DNA of 64,000 bases from Nothopassalora personata (Eukaryota; Ascomycota; Dothideomycetes; Mycosphaerellales; Mycosphaerellaceae), in assembly GCA_033816765.1 (NCBI GenBank), contig CM066287.1, forward strand, positions 4,588,001 through 4,652,000, in the 5' to 3' direction. Shown piece after piece: positions 30,983 through 42,875 of this stretch. Every line of letters starts with the position of its first letter. Position 1 is the stretch's first letter. The notes under the pieces were generated by a model. That model had not been told where the DNA came from. It searched no databases and saw nothing but the letters and a program-made list of their open reading frames with translations. Both the position numbers and the translations under genes were made by a program.

Positions 30983-32344
30983 GCCTCTTCAAGGATGACT
31001 AAGTCTCGTGGTGAACGTAAAGTGCGTGAAGCCGAAGAAGCCTTGTGAAGGTGGCGTCTAGGAAGCGTCAGTGAACGGATCGCAACAACGGCAGGTGCGA
31101 CTGCAGATTGATGGCAAGAGTGATCGTATGGTGACGCGCGTACCTTTTACGTAGGTCTACGTGACGATAATGCTGTAGACGTAAAGTGAGATGTGGAAAT
31201 TGTGCTCGATGCGCGAGGGAGAGACAACCTAGACTCTAGGTGGGGTGGAAGGTGGGAAGGCTGGATAAGTGTGCCAAGAGGGCGTTGAGTATGGCACCTC
31301 TCGACCTGGATATTGGTATCCGTTACATGTGACTTTGTTTATTCATGATCCACTTGATAATCAAACTTCCATTGATCTCGTGGTGAGCCTCGAAAAGATG
31401 GTATGGCCCTGCTCGCGCGCGACCCATTCATTCCTCACGTGACTGAGGTATTGAAGGCAAGCGATCCACGGGAGGGACTCAAGAGCGATCCGCCATGTCA
31501 CCCGCTGGCATGTGCTATACAGGGTGAGATAAACGGCGAGGCATGTGGTGGAGGTACTGATGCGCGGGCAGACTGCATACAGAAGAACAACTACAAGGAA
31601 GAGAAGTGCCAAAAACAGGTAGGCCCAACGCAGCTCAAATACATGAAAACCCGTCTTGACGAAAGCGTCAGATTGACGCATTATACGCCTGTTGCAACCT
31701 CTTCTACAAGGAGAATGGCGACCATGCTTCGACAGTGAGCTGTCCAAAGGCGAGCCTGTTGAGGTTGGCATGGTATCATCTGCAGATTACTGCCGCGCTG
31801 ACTTTCCTTCAGGCTCAAGATGAAGCAGCGCTCCGACAGTATCAAATAGACACTCGAAGACCAAACGTGTCCCGTCCATCCGGGAAACCAGGACCTGTAC
31901 ATAGCATAATTGTCACGGACACTTTTCCCATCTTACATCCCCTCAACTTTGGAACGAAGTTGTATAGCGGCCGTCCTCGATCTTAGACTACCGGAGCACG
32001 CAAGGAGGCCTTGTAGACCTGTGCAAACATTGATCGTTCGCACCGAGACTCTATTGGTGGCCTGTAAAGACATTGTTGAAGGAAGAAGGAAGAAGTTGCG
32101 GAGCAGCTCGACAACAAATTCCGATAGAGCTGTGCACGGATCCACGGAAGAAAGTCCTGGTCATCGTTCCAGGCCAAAAGTTCGCGTCAAGACCTCTATC
32201 TTTCCATGCCATCAACGATCGACCTTCTGCGTAGCATTTGCATAGCGGCATCGCGTACAGCGTTTCAATATCTGCATCCAGTGATACACCTCCATCGCCC
32301 TTCGAGGTCGATGCCATTTCCCAAGAAGATAATATCGACCAGTC
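30983..32344. other. Long intergenic region
   Basis: About 1.4 kb between SUMO (-) and the nucleoside hydrolase (+). The only candidate gene is the short minus-strand ORF at 31361-31771, listed separately. No repeats or RNA genes seen. Confidence 0.4.
31361..31771 (-). CDS. Possible small single-pass membrane protein
   Basis: An ATG-initiated ORF of 136 residues with one strong hydrophobic segment (WAYLFLALLFLVVVLLYAV) about residues 50-68, flanked by a basic N-terminal part (SKHGRHSPCRRGCNRR). No homologue is recognised and no splice partner is evident. It could be chance. It is recorded because the TM segment is unusually clean for random sequence. Confidence 0.2.
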   Translation of the reverse strand: MPTSTGSPLDSSLSKHGRHSPCRRGCNRRIMRQSDAFVKTGFHVFELRWAYLFLALLFLVVVLLYAVCPRISTSTTCLAVYLTLYSTCQRVTWRIALESLPWIACLQYLSHVRNEWVAREQGHTIFSRLTTRSMEV

Positions 32345-33976
32345 ATGGCACGCAAGATCATAATCGACACGGACCCAGTATGTCCTCGTTCTGGAATTGA
32401 GAATACTTGTGCTGACAAATGCAGGGCGTCGACGATATCCTAGCCATCCTGCTGGCATGTTCAGCATCGCCAGAAGAAATCGAGTTGATCCTGATTGGCG
32501 TGACTTACGGCAACATCGATGTTCAAAACTGCCTTCGGAACGTTGTATCGTTATTTCACCACGTGGAACAGGAGATGGCATGGCGTAAGACCAACGGTCG
32601 AGCTTTGGGCTTTGAGACCTTGCTAAAGTCCAAGCCCTTGGTTGCTGTTGGTCCAGGTGAGGACCCTCCCTGGGTCTGCATGTTGTAGTGGCTTATGTAT
32701 GTTCAACGCAGAGCACCCATTGTCAGATCAACTCTTGATGGCAGACTTCTTCCGTGGGCGACCCAATTCACTCGAGAATGCGGTTCACTGGTGCTGATTG
32801 ATCCACAGATGGCCGAGATGGGCTTGGTGGTATCCACGACACGGTGAGCCCAGCCCTTGTATTCGGCCCACATAGTGGACTGATCACGCACAGCATCCGC
32901 ACATGACCCCAGCAGAGACATGGAAGGCTATGTTCCAGCAAGCTGAAGCCTCCCAAGATCCGGAAGAGCATGCTCTCGCCGAAGAACAGAACAAGAAAGA
33001 TGCATTGTTCAGGCCATCAAAAGTGCCCTCAAGCAAGGAGATTCTACGACTGCTACGTGAGAACGAACCGGACACTATCACCATTGTAGCCATCGGTCCA
33101 TTGACCAACTTGGCTTCGGCCGCGGCGGAGGACCCAGAGACATTCCTTCGAGCAAAGGAAGTAGTGGTGATGGGCGGCAATATCAATGAGGAAGGCAACG
33201 TAGGTCCACCTCCTTTGAACCACTCGCCACCAAACCAAGAGCCGCCCTTCCGCTTGATCAAGCAAGCGCCAGGGCCTTCGAGGAATATGCTGAACGACAG
33301 AAACCAGATCACTCCAGTTGCAGAGTTCAACACCTTCGCCGACTCCTTCGCAGCAGCACGACTCTACGCCTTGTCCTCCCCGAACCCTCGTTCGACTATG
33401 CCTCCAACACCGCCAGCACCTCCCGCGGTGCAGGCCGAGCATCCTCCACCACCCTTCCTAGCTCCTTACCCGGCCAAGCTATCCCGCCAACTAAAAGTCA
33501 CCCTCTTCCCACTCGACATAACACACCGTCACAACCTCAGCAGGGGCGACTTTCGAAAACTGCTCGATCCACTACTGGAACAGAAATCTCCAATGGCAGA
33601 GTGGGTCAATGCTTTCATGAGCTCGACCTTTGATAAAGTCGAGTCCCTTCAGCAGAATGTGAGTGGCGACGCTGTGGCTTTGCAATTGCATGATCCATTG
33701 TGCATATGGTATTGCATGGTCGATGATCCGTCTCAATGGAAGTTGATCGAAGATGAGGATCTTCGTGTCGAGAGTTCAGGTCAATGGACGAGGGGAATGT
33801 GCGTGATCGATCGACGAACTCGCAGGAAGCGCGAGGACGACCACGAGGGTGAGGTCCCTGGTGATAGTGGCAACTGGCTGAGTGTCAAAAGCGGCAACCG
33901 TCTCAGGCGATGCATAGGCTCACCTGGTGAACACCTGTTTGGCGGCTTCATGCTGAGGCGCATCTTCGCACTGTAA
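32345..33976 (+). CDS. Inosine/uridine-preferring nucleoside hydrolase (Urh1-like)
   Basis: Six exons: 32345-32377, 32425-32656, 32712-32753, 32809-32843, 32894-33199 and 33308-33976 (438 residues). The family cleaves the N-glycosidic bond of ribonucleosides for pyrimidine/purine salvage. The Ca2+/ribose Asp cluster DTDPGVDD is built across intron 1. Splicing then gives PEHPLSDQLLMADFF-HGRDGLGGIHDT-HPHMTPAETWKAM, the order expected for fungal uridine nucleosidases. Later come AIGPLTNLASA, VVVMGGNINEEGN, ITPVAEFNTFADSF and a C-terminal part with LFPLDITHRH. Introns are 47, 55, 55 and 50 nt, plus a proposed 108-nt intron (33200-33307) that is a multiple of three and has no in-frame stop. Reading through it would give 474 residues. 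I favour splicing because it restores GN-ITPVAEFN and has a GCTGAAC branch site. Confidence 0.85.
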
Positions 33977-34390
33977 AGTCAGCAGCCCTAGACATCACAC
34001 CTTAGAGATAGACACGTGAGAGAAGCTGTAAAAAATGCAAACTTTCATACGCCTAGAGAAAATGGTAGTCTCTCCCTACAAGCACATTCCCTGATTGAAG
34101 AACGCCTTGCATGAAGCACCTGCCGATGCAGCATCAACCGGCAACGCAGCATATTCTTTGATGGTATGGAAAAGAGTACACACGACACCCGCTGTTGGCT
34201 GTGGCAAGATAGTAGACAGCATTCCATCCCCAGAGATCCCCCGAGCCATCCGTTGCCATTCTCTCTGCTTGTCCTGCTGCCGCAAACGTGAGTCTGGGAT
34301 CGGATTGTGTTCCGGAAACAGCACGAGAATCACCGCTGTGTTCTGTCTGTGTGATGTGATTCGTGCATTGGATTGTCTCTGATGTGATAT
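33977..34390. other. Intergenic, convergent 3' regions
   Basis: A 414-bp gap between the nucleoside hydrolase (+) and ARF1 (-). No supported ORF or repeat. Confidence 0.4.
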
Positions 34391-35975
<1,585 letters not shown>

Positions 35976-36739
35976 TTAGTACAGACGCTTTGGTGGAGAC
36001 ATGCTGGCCTTGATGGTCAAGCTGCCCACGTTTTGCCAGCCCTTCTTCAGGAGGGAGACGAGGTAGTTGATGGCAAGCATGATGTTTCCGATAAGCTCAT
36101 CCTCCGTCATGTCAACGTTGCCGACTGCGACACCCATGCACAGAACCTTCTTCAGCTGAAACTTGATGGTGGACTTGACCTCGGTGATTTTGCCCGAGAG
36201 ATCGTCGGCGTGCGAGACGGGGGTTGGGAACTTGCCGGCTGTGCGAGATCGTCAGCTGTCGGTCATGCTGTTGCCCGCATCGTTTTCACTTACCCTTGGA
36301 AAGACCTGGACCCAATAGACGGGGGATCTGCTTGATCAAGGAGTCGGAAGCGATGAAGGCATCGTACTTGCGTGCGAGCTTCTTGATCAGCTTCTTGTTC
36401 TTGTTGAGCTTTTTGAGATCGTCCGAAGACATAGCGTCAACACCTCCGTGCTTGGCACGATCGATGTCGTGCTGGTCACCGAGAATGCTATTTACACCGT
36501 TAGTCAAGAGCCTCACTTTCTTCCTGCTCGGCGCGTTCGTACCAGATGCTCATGTTTGGACGTGGGACCTTTGGGAGCTTGACGGTACCCGAGAAACGCT
36601 TGTCACGCTGTGGGTCATAGTTCTTGAGGCCGATCTGAAGCTCAACAGTCTCGAGGAAGTTGCGCTTCTTGGTTTCATTGGAGTACTCGAGGAGGGCTTG
36701 TACGTTCGTACGCACACCAGCGACCGTGATCTTCGACAT
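35976..36739 (-). CDS. rpl1: 60S ribosomal protein uL1 (Rpl1/L10a)
   Basis: Exons 36543-36739, 36294-36487 and 35976-36238 give 217 residues, the normal length; two 55-nt introns. uL1 forms the L1 stalk of the large subunit at the E site. The sequence reads [60 protein letters not shown] (across intron 1), [34 protein letters not shown], and ends SMSPPKRLY. Both splices are needed to restore invariant blocks. Confidence 0.97.
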
Positions 36740-37009
36740 GATGGCTGCGGTCTTCCAATACTACTCTGGGAGATGGTATTGGTACGGCTTTGCGTATGTT
36801 CGTTGTTGGTGAGAAAGAATAATTTCCAAGTGGCGGCGGGAATTTGAGGTCCAAAAGTGCGTGTGGGGGGTTCTCGGGCGGACCCGGTGCACATGAGTCA
36901 GCGAGTTAGGATCGTATTGACCGACGACTCAAGCCATCGACGGCATGATCTCTTGCGGCGTCCGTATCTGACTTCCATCCGGACGGCCACACGCTCCGAC
37001 GTCTACGAG
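36740..37009. other. Intergenic (uL1 promoter)
   Basis: 270 bp upstream of uL1, adjoining the GNAT relic. No feature beyond the expected promoter. Confidence 0.3.
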
Positions 37010-37480
37010 TCACCGGCCTCGTGAGCGCGGCATCTGGATGTATGGCTCTTCTCCAACTACCACGAAACCGACTGCCTGATGCGCCTCCGAGTCCCTGAAT
37101 TCTGCGCAGGGACAAGAACGCTGCAGCAGAGATCGCCGCCTTCCTTAAGGCATTCTGTTCTTGCTCTTTGAAGTGCTTCTCTGATCAAGGCCTTCCCGAT
37201 ACCCCGTTTCCGCGCGGCAGGCTCAACAAACGTGCCATCGATACGGGAGCGCAGTGTTCTTCGAACAGACGAGTCACAGATCAACGCTTTACTTGTGCGA
37301 TCTGTTTGTTTTGCCAGAGGATCGATCGTGGCTGAGACGGACGAAGTGTCTTCCAGAGGTTCGATAAGCATGATCATGCCTATCCATCTTGCTTGGAGCA
37401 GCTCCTGGAAGATGTTCAAGTCTGGACGGAGTCGACCGCAACGAAGTGCTTGGCCTGGCTATTGTCCAGGCGGTCCAGCC
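37010..37480 (-). pseudogene. Decayed GNAT-family acetyltransferase
   Basis: The minus strand carries GNAT-like pieces in different frames. In order: LDNSQAKHFVAVDSVQ followed by a stop; WIGMIMLIEPLEDTSS; the acetyl-CoA loop GTFVEPAARKRGIGKALIRE; then, in a frame shifted by one base near 37099, SEAHQAVGFVVVGEEPYIQM to a stop at 37010. No ATG-headed ORF joins them, and no GT..AG intron explains the second shift. The pieces follow the GNAT order (beta2-beta4, motif A, C-terminal GF). The visible part is shorter than a full domain at the N-terminus. It could instead be a badly resolved spliced gene, so this is moderate confidence. Confidence 0.5.
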
Positions 37481-38016
37481 TAATGCAACACCCCTCTTTA
37501 TAATTCTACTTTATACGTGGAGGTGAAGTCTTCAAGAGCGATTAACAGTGCATGCATACCAAGCTCGCGAATCTTTTCTGCGCGTTGCCTGGCGTTTTCG
37601 TTACGCTCAACTCACTCATCTGGTCGCAGCTTCGGTAGGTGTACAATGAAGCCCTTCTTTTCTTCCATATTGTGATAAGTGGTCTATATCATGAAAACAA
37701 TGCAGCAAGAATGATGATGATCCTTCCGGGTACCCTGTCTTGCTTATAACAGTCATGATCACGCGACCTGGCTCAGAAAGTGTGGAGCTAACGATCTGCC
37801 CTCAGCCACACCACAGGACACAACCAGGTGCTTCGATGTTTCATTTGCCTTCACACTCTGGCGCTTGATGCACATTCGGCTCTGTCTGCACCGACTCAGC
37901 GTGGTCATACTCTGCTCTCAGCATGACGTTGCTGTAATCACGAGAGACACATCGGAGCAATAGAAGTACTTTGCTCCGCTGCGAGATCAAGATGGAAGCA
38001 ATCACCATCACTCGAG
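37481..38016. other. Intergenic
   Basis: 536 bp between the GNAT relic and the CorA-like gene. It has AT-rich stretches near 37491-37520 and 37661-37710. No ORF or RNA gene supported. Confidence 0.35.
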
Positions 38017-39832
38017 ATGACAATTGAAAACGGACGGCCTGCCAGAGGTGCACACGATGCTTATAGCTATTATCTCGCAGTGGGAGATACCGCTGTATAC
38101 AACAGCTTTAGAAGTCTCGACAATCCTTCCAACCTCGATCAGCTTATGAGTAACGTACAGCACCACCATTCGTACAATTTCGTCGTGGACTTCAGCGATA
38201 ATGAAGCATGGGCTGGATTCAACCTGTCATCCAACTCCATGCAGTCCTTGCTCAACGCGGGACGACCAGGGTCACTGAGTACGCGGTGGATCAACATCTG
38301 GTACCCCTTCCAGCATCACCGGTCTGTACTTGGCTTGCTCGCCAAACGATACGACTTCTCTCCTCGACTATTTGCTTTGATGTCTTCCGATCCCAAGCTG
38401 CCTAGGTCGTCGACTTCCCGCAGCACCCTGCCTAGGCCAACTAAACGCTATTACTGGAGCAGCCGCTCGAGCACTTCCGAAGAGGACAAAGAAGCGGAAG
38501 CCGCTGAGCTGGATGAAGTGTCGGAGCATCTGTCGGTCTCGAGCGTAGATTCGATGACCCACGGAAACCTTTACAAGATCGCCGATAGCATCTGGCACTA
38601 CTCTTCGGTGGACTTCGGTCGTCAATATGTCTGCGTGGGCTTCAACTCGTTGTATGGGACCAAGCAACCTCGTCGTGAGGATGAAGATGATTCCGGGAGC
38701 TACTTACCTCACTGCACGCGAGTCTGGACCTGGCTTATACTGTGCGAAGACAACACGGTCATTTCCATCAACGAGGACCCTTTTCCCTTCGCGAACGGCA
38801 ACTACAACTCTTTCCAGCTCCGCATACTGGCCGAGACCCGTCGAAACCTGGTCAACGTCTTTCGCTCGCTCTCTACAGTCCACAATGAGCCTCTGCTAGC
38901 ACACAACCCGCTGACACTGCTACCCATCCGCATACGACTAGGCAATACACCCGAGGAGACAGCCCATCGCAACTCCGACGCCCCAGGCCTCCTCTTCTAC
39001 TACCTCTTCGAAAACTGGCACAACAGCTACACCCTCGTCACCCGCAAAGAAAGCCGCTATGGCGTCGAGCTGAACAAGTTACGAGCTGAGATGTTCGAGA
39101 AGCCTCGACTAGATCACATCGACCGCCTTGACAAGATCGGCAAAGAACTTGGGGTGTTGAGAAAACACTACGCAAGCTACGACAGAATCATCGATCGCTT
39201 GCTGGAGCCGCAGACGGCGTCGGCAGCTTCGCTGCATAACTCGCAAGTTGTGACTTCGTCGTCGCAGGCGTCGTTGGACACGGTGCGCCCGGTCGTCACG
39301 GAGAAGCAAAGTTTGATGGGAGTGAGTCTCAGCAGCGCGGCGAGGGTGAGGTTCAAGAGGTTGCGGGATGTGATTGATCTTTACGCGCTGTCGGAGGTGG
39401 AGGAGTACATTAAGCAGAAGGACTCGCTGGTCGCTATGGTAGGTTACCCTGGTTTTGGGGAAGTGTTCCTTGTCGACTGATGCTGACGTGGGTCTTTGCT
39501 AGAATTTTAACCTCATTGCTATCAAGCAGTCGGTAGATATCGACCGCTTGACGCGGATTACTCTGCTGCTCACCAAAGCGACGATCCTGTTCTTGCCCGT
39601 CAGCCTCATGACTGGGTATTTCAGCATGCAATTGGTGGGTGTGGAATACTCGGTGCAGACGTACTGGGTCAGCTTTGTCGTTTGCTTCTTTCTGAGCTGG
39701 CTCGCGCTGTTCTTGTTCGGGCTCTTCAACGGACATGTGCAGACGTTGGAGGTATTCAGATCGATGTGGCGTGGTCTAAAGTGGGTAGCAAAGGCTGTGA
39801 AGACGCAGGTGAAGGGTTTTTGCAGAATTTGA
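38017..39832 (+). CDS. CorA-like transporter-fold membrane protein
   Basis: Exons 38017-39438 and 39503-39832 give 583 residues; a 64-nt intron (GTAGGT..TAG). A large soluble N-terminal region is followed by a long helix (SAARVRFKRLRDVIDLYALS..EEYIKQKDSL) and two closing membrane segments: LLLTKATILFLPVSLMTGYF and YWVSFVVCFFLSWLALFLFG. That is the CorA Mg2+-channel layout. The selectivity GMN motif after TM1 is replaced by SMQ (GYFSMQL), as in the divergent fungal CorA-like group, so Mg2+ transport is not assured. Its stop lies only 21 bp from the stop of the convergent G-patch gene. Confidence 0.78.
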
Positions 39833-39853
39833 TTGATGCAGAAGATATTTATA

Positions 39854-41965
39854 CTAGTCATCTTCATCATCGCTCCCGAAGATTGCTTTGGATACTTCGT
39901 ATCCTGCGCGCTTTCCTTCGAGAGCATCGTTTCTCTCTGCGTCAACCTTGACCTGCTCTGCGTTGGTTGGGACTGGATCTTGTGTCTCTTCCAAGCCACC
40001 TGCTATGCCTCGAGACACAAAACTTGGGGCTTTGAAGCTGGTTTCCATCATCATGCGATCGAGACTAGCTTGACTGACCACATCTAGCCTTCGAGCTGCA
40101 TCCACGAGTGCTGTGTCTGCTTCGGCTGCGCTACCTGCTGCAACAGTTGCAGGTGGCTTTACGTTGAAGCGTTTGCATAGCAGCCGCGTGGGATAGAATG
40201 CCTGCCTCGAGCGAGTCAAGGGACCATACATGCCCAGCTTGGCTGCTTTCTCTGCCGGATCTTCCTCCTTGGCCGATGGCTTTGGCGCAGTCTCCGGCGC
40301 GTCCGATGCTAGCTTTCGTCCGGCACTGGTTGACGAAGTGAAACGGCTTGCCATGAGTCCTGACATGGGCTTGAAGATCTCTGCTGCTTCAGCAAACTCA
40401 CGCATCTCCTTGGACCATTCGTCGAGCGAAAACGTTCTTGGTCGCTCTGGCAAGTTAGACTGTAGGCCTGTATTGAGCTCGAGAAAGTATTTGTACCTTG
40501 CCCGTTTCTCTTCATCCTCAGCATAAGGCATCCAACCGGTGTTCCCACGCTGCAATGCGGATGCAGCGGTCTGCTTATCAAGCTGCGGAACAAGGTCCCA
40601 CAAAGTGCGTTGCTTTTCTGCATCACTCCGCTGGAAGCCAGCAGGTGCACTTTCGCCCAACGCTTGAGGGAGGTTGTTTTTACCTGTCGCCGCCGCAAGT
40701 CGTGCACGCGCTTCTGGCTGGATGAAGTCGAAGATGGACTTGCCAGGCAGTTGCTGCTCGCCAAGCAGCGCAGCACGAGACTTTGAATCGAGTGCGGAGG
40801 ACTTTGCCGCGTCTGCAGTGGACAAATATGTGCCAGCCTTGGCTTGCGCGTTACTGGTCTGCTGGACTGGTTTCCAATCCGCTGGCACTTCCGGAGGTGG
40901 ATACTCCTGTGCATCCACGATGGTCAGTGAAGCAGTAGCTAGCACGAAACCATCCAGTGGCAGACGACCGTCATGACATTTCCTAAAATTCGAGACATTG
41001 GCGGTACGTTGCGTAAGCTTCTGCGCCACGAGTGACGGCTTTGCAACATATGGGTTGGCATTACTCGCAAGGAGACCTCCCTTTTTCTTCTTCTTCTTCT
41101 TGTCCGCTCCAATGATCTTGTTGTAGTTGATGCGAGGGCCCATGGAATATGGATCTTCATCGTCAGAGCCATCGTCATTTAGCACGCCTACGCCAAATCC
41201 CGACTTCTTCAATGGCTTCGGCTTGACCGAGACCTTCGAGCGATTAGTCCTGAGTATCCTGGCATCTTCACCGCTGTCGTCGTCCTCATCCTGCATATTG
41301 CCAGCGTGGCGGAGTCGTGCTTCTCCAGCGTGTCCGAGACCTTTACGATCCGTCTTGCGGATGAAGCCTATCATTCGGGGATTCTCTGGTGCGAAGAGGT
41401 GACTGTCGCCGCTCTTGTCGCCTTGAGCTCGCCTTCTGACTTTCGGCCCTATGCCTTGGCCTTGACGCCACCCCATGCGCTGCAACAACTTGACACCTTT
41501 GGTCTCGCCAGTCACTTGGAACAGGTCAGAGAACATGCCTCGACCTCCGCCATCGGGAGTACTACCCAGGCCGGCAAAGGTGTCTTGCGTCTCGAGCTTC
41601 TGCGCCTCAGCTTGCTCTGCGAGATCTTCATCATCCATGTAATCTTCTGGGCGCTGCCGATTGCCATCTTGCAGTGTCTTGGCCCGATTCGCGCGCGAGG
41701 AAACGAAAGTGCTGGGAGTCCAGCCTTCCTTGGAGCCTACGGTATTGAAGTAGCCTGCACTGAATCCACCAGTGAAGGCGCCATGGAGCCGCTTCCTGCC
41801 ACGCTCATCTGTAACCTCTTGCTTCCACACGGGCACATAGCTGCCATCGTCCCGGCTCTCGGGGTCATATGCCGGCAGAGGAGTGCCATAGAGGGCAAAT
41901 GGGGCGTGATGCGGCGGTCCAGTGTGTTCCGACTCGAATGCGGCTCTGGAGCGCTTGGAGGGCAT
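39854..41965 (-). CDS. G-patch domain protein (GPATCH1-like)
   Basis: A single exon of 703 residues from ATG 41965. GPATCH1/TGH-type proteins are spliceosome-associated and use the G-patch to stimulate DEAH helicases. The N-terminal block typical of this family is present (FALYGTPLPAYDPESRDDGS; VPVWKQEVTDERGRKRLHGA; FTGGFSAGYFNTVGSKEGW). The G-patch is at about residues 150-195 (GVKLLQRMGWRQGQGIGP, with the glycine pattern kept). Further motifs are MGPRINYNKIIGADKKKKKK and, toward the C-terminus, TRSRQAFYPTRLLCKRFNV, which also recurs in the family. Length is somewhat below animal GPATCH1 but normal for fungi. Confidence 0.9.
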   Translation of the reverse strand: MPSKRSRAAFESEHTGPPHHAPFALYGTPLPAYDPESRDDGSYVPVWKQEVTDERGRKRLHGAFTGGFSAGYFNTVGSKEGWTPSTFVSSRANRAKTLQDGNRQRPEDYMDDEDLAEQAEAQKLETQDTFAGLGSTPDGGGRGMFSDLFQVTGETKGVKLLQRMGWRQGQGIGPKVRRRAQGDKSGDSHLFAPENPRMIGFIRKTDRKGLGHAGEARLRHAGNMQDEDDDSGEDARILRTNRSKVSVKPKPLKKSGFGVGVLNDDGSDDEDPYSMGPRINYNKIIGADKKKKKKKGGLLASNANPYVAKPSLVAQKLTQRTANVSNFRKCHDGRLPLDGFVLATASLTIVDAQEYPPPEVPADWKPVQQTSNAQAKAGTYLSTADAAKSSALDSKSRAALLGEQQLPGKSIFDFIQPEARARLAAATGKNNLPQALGESAPAGFQRSDAEKQRTLWDLVPQLDKQTAASALQRGNTGWMPYAEDEEKRARYKYFLELNTGLQSNLPERPRTFSLDEWSKEMREFAEAAEIFKPMSGLMASRFTSSTSAGRKLASDAPETAPKPSAKEEDPAEKAAKLGMYGPLTRSRQAFYPTRLLCKRFNVKPPATVAAGSAAEADTALVDAARRLDVVSQASLDRMMMETSFKAPSFVSRGIAGGLEETQDPVPTNAEQVKVDAERNDALEGKRAGYEVSKAIFGSDDEDD

Positions 41966-42640
41966 TCTTAGTCTGCGTTCTTGGCCAGCATTGAGATATT
42001 TTGTCTAGCAGTGCTGCGTGCTTGCACGACTTACCTAGCTCCAGCAGCGTCGGCGCTGTTTGATGTTTCAGTGTGTGAGCTTGCTACTCTGTGTGTGTGT
42101 TTCCGCAGTCTTGTCGAGCAGTAGGAAGTAGGATAAAGCAAGTGGGTGGGTGCACGTGAAGAAGGACGAATTGCTGGATATAGAGCGGCTCGGGTCTCGG
42201 AGGATAGCACGGCAAGACAGCTGTGTCAAAGTCGACGTGTAGAAGTCCCCGTGTAGAACTAGGGTACACGTGACGCTAAGCGCTTCTGATGGCCATGATG
42301 CTGTGGCGGTGCGCTGCTACAGTATGGTGCTATGACCGTTGAACGTGACGGACCAGCCTGATTGAGGTTTCATGTAGATCAGCTGCATCCTACCAGTCGA
42401 TAGACATGCTGCTGATTATGCAGTAGATCTGTATTGACAACGATTGCGGCATGGAGAGGGACATATCATCGTGTTGTGCGCCGTCGATCGTGAACCCTTG
42501 TTTGTGAGCTACTTACTGTACTTGCATGCCCAATCTCCCTGGTGAACTCTCGTCCTATACACGCTCCACGATACGCCCACGCGATCCCATCGTAGTCAGC
42601 CAACCCGCTACAATAGCACGATACATGATCAGGCTATCTG

Positions 42641-42683
42641 CGACGACGACGACGACGACGACGACAGCAACAACAACAACAAC
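42641..42683. repeat. (CGA)n-(CAA)n microsatellite
   Basis: Eight CGA units followed by a CAA run, 190-235 bp upstream of the Kin1 start codon, probably in promoter or leader DNA. Confidence 0.9.
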
Positions 42684-42749
42684 ACCGATTCTTTGAGCTC
42701 AGAGTGCGCGTGTGCGCAGCGCAGGCCGGAGCAAACATTTGTTGGATGC

Positions 42750-42830
42750 TGGAACTGTGACTGGAACTGGCACCGGACGCGGACGGGGACTGCGACTGGG
42801 ACTGCGACTGGGACTGCGACTGGGACTGCA
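42750..42830. repeat. 12-bp minisatellite upstream of Kin1
   Basis: From 42786 the unit GGGACTGCGACT repeats 3.7 times without change. The preceding ~36 bp hold degenerate versions (CTGGAACTGTGA, CTGGAACTGGCA). It ends 45 bp before the Kin1 ATG, so it probably lies in the 5' UTR. Confidence 0.85.
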
Positions 42831-42875
42831 CGCACGCACGTTTCACCTCGCTCGATATAGCAACGTCAGCACATC

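Larger units (their letters stand above)
41966..42875. other. Intergenic, divergent promoters of the G-patch and Kin1 genes
   Basis: 910 bp between divergent genes. The proximal Kin1 side carries the two simple repeats listed separately. A GTGTGTGTGTG run lies at about 42091-42101. No ORF supported. Confidence 0.5.
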
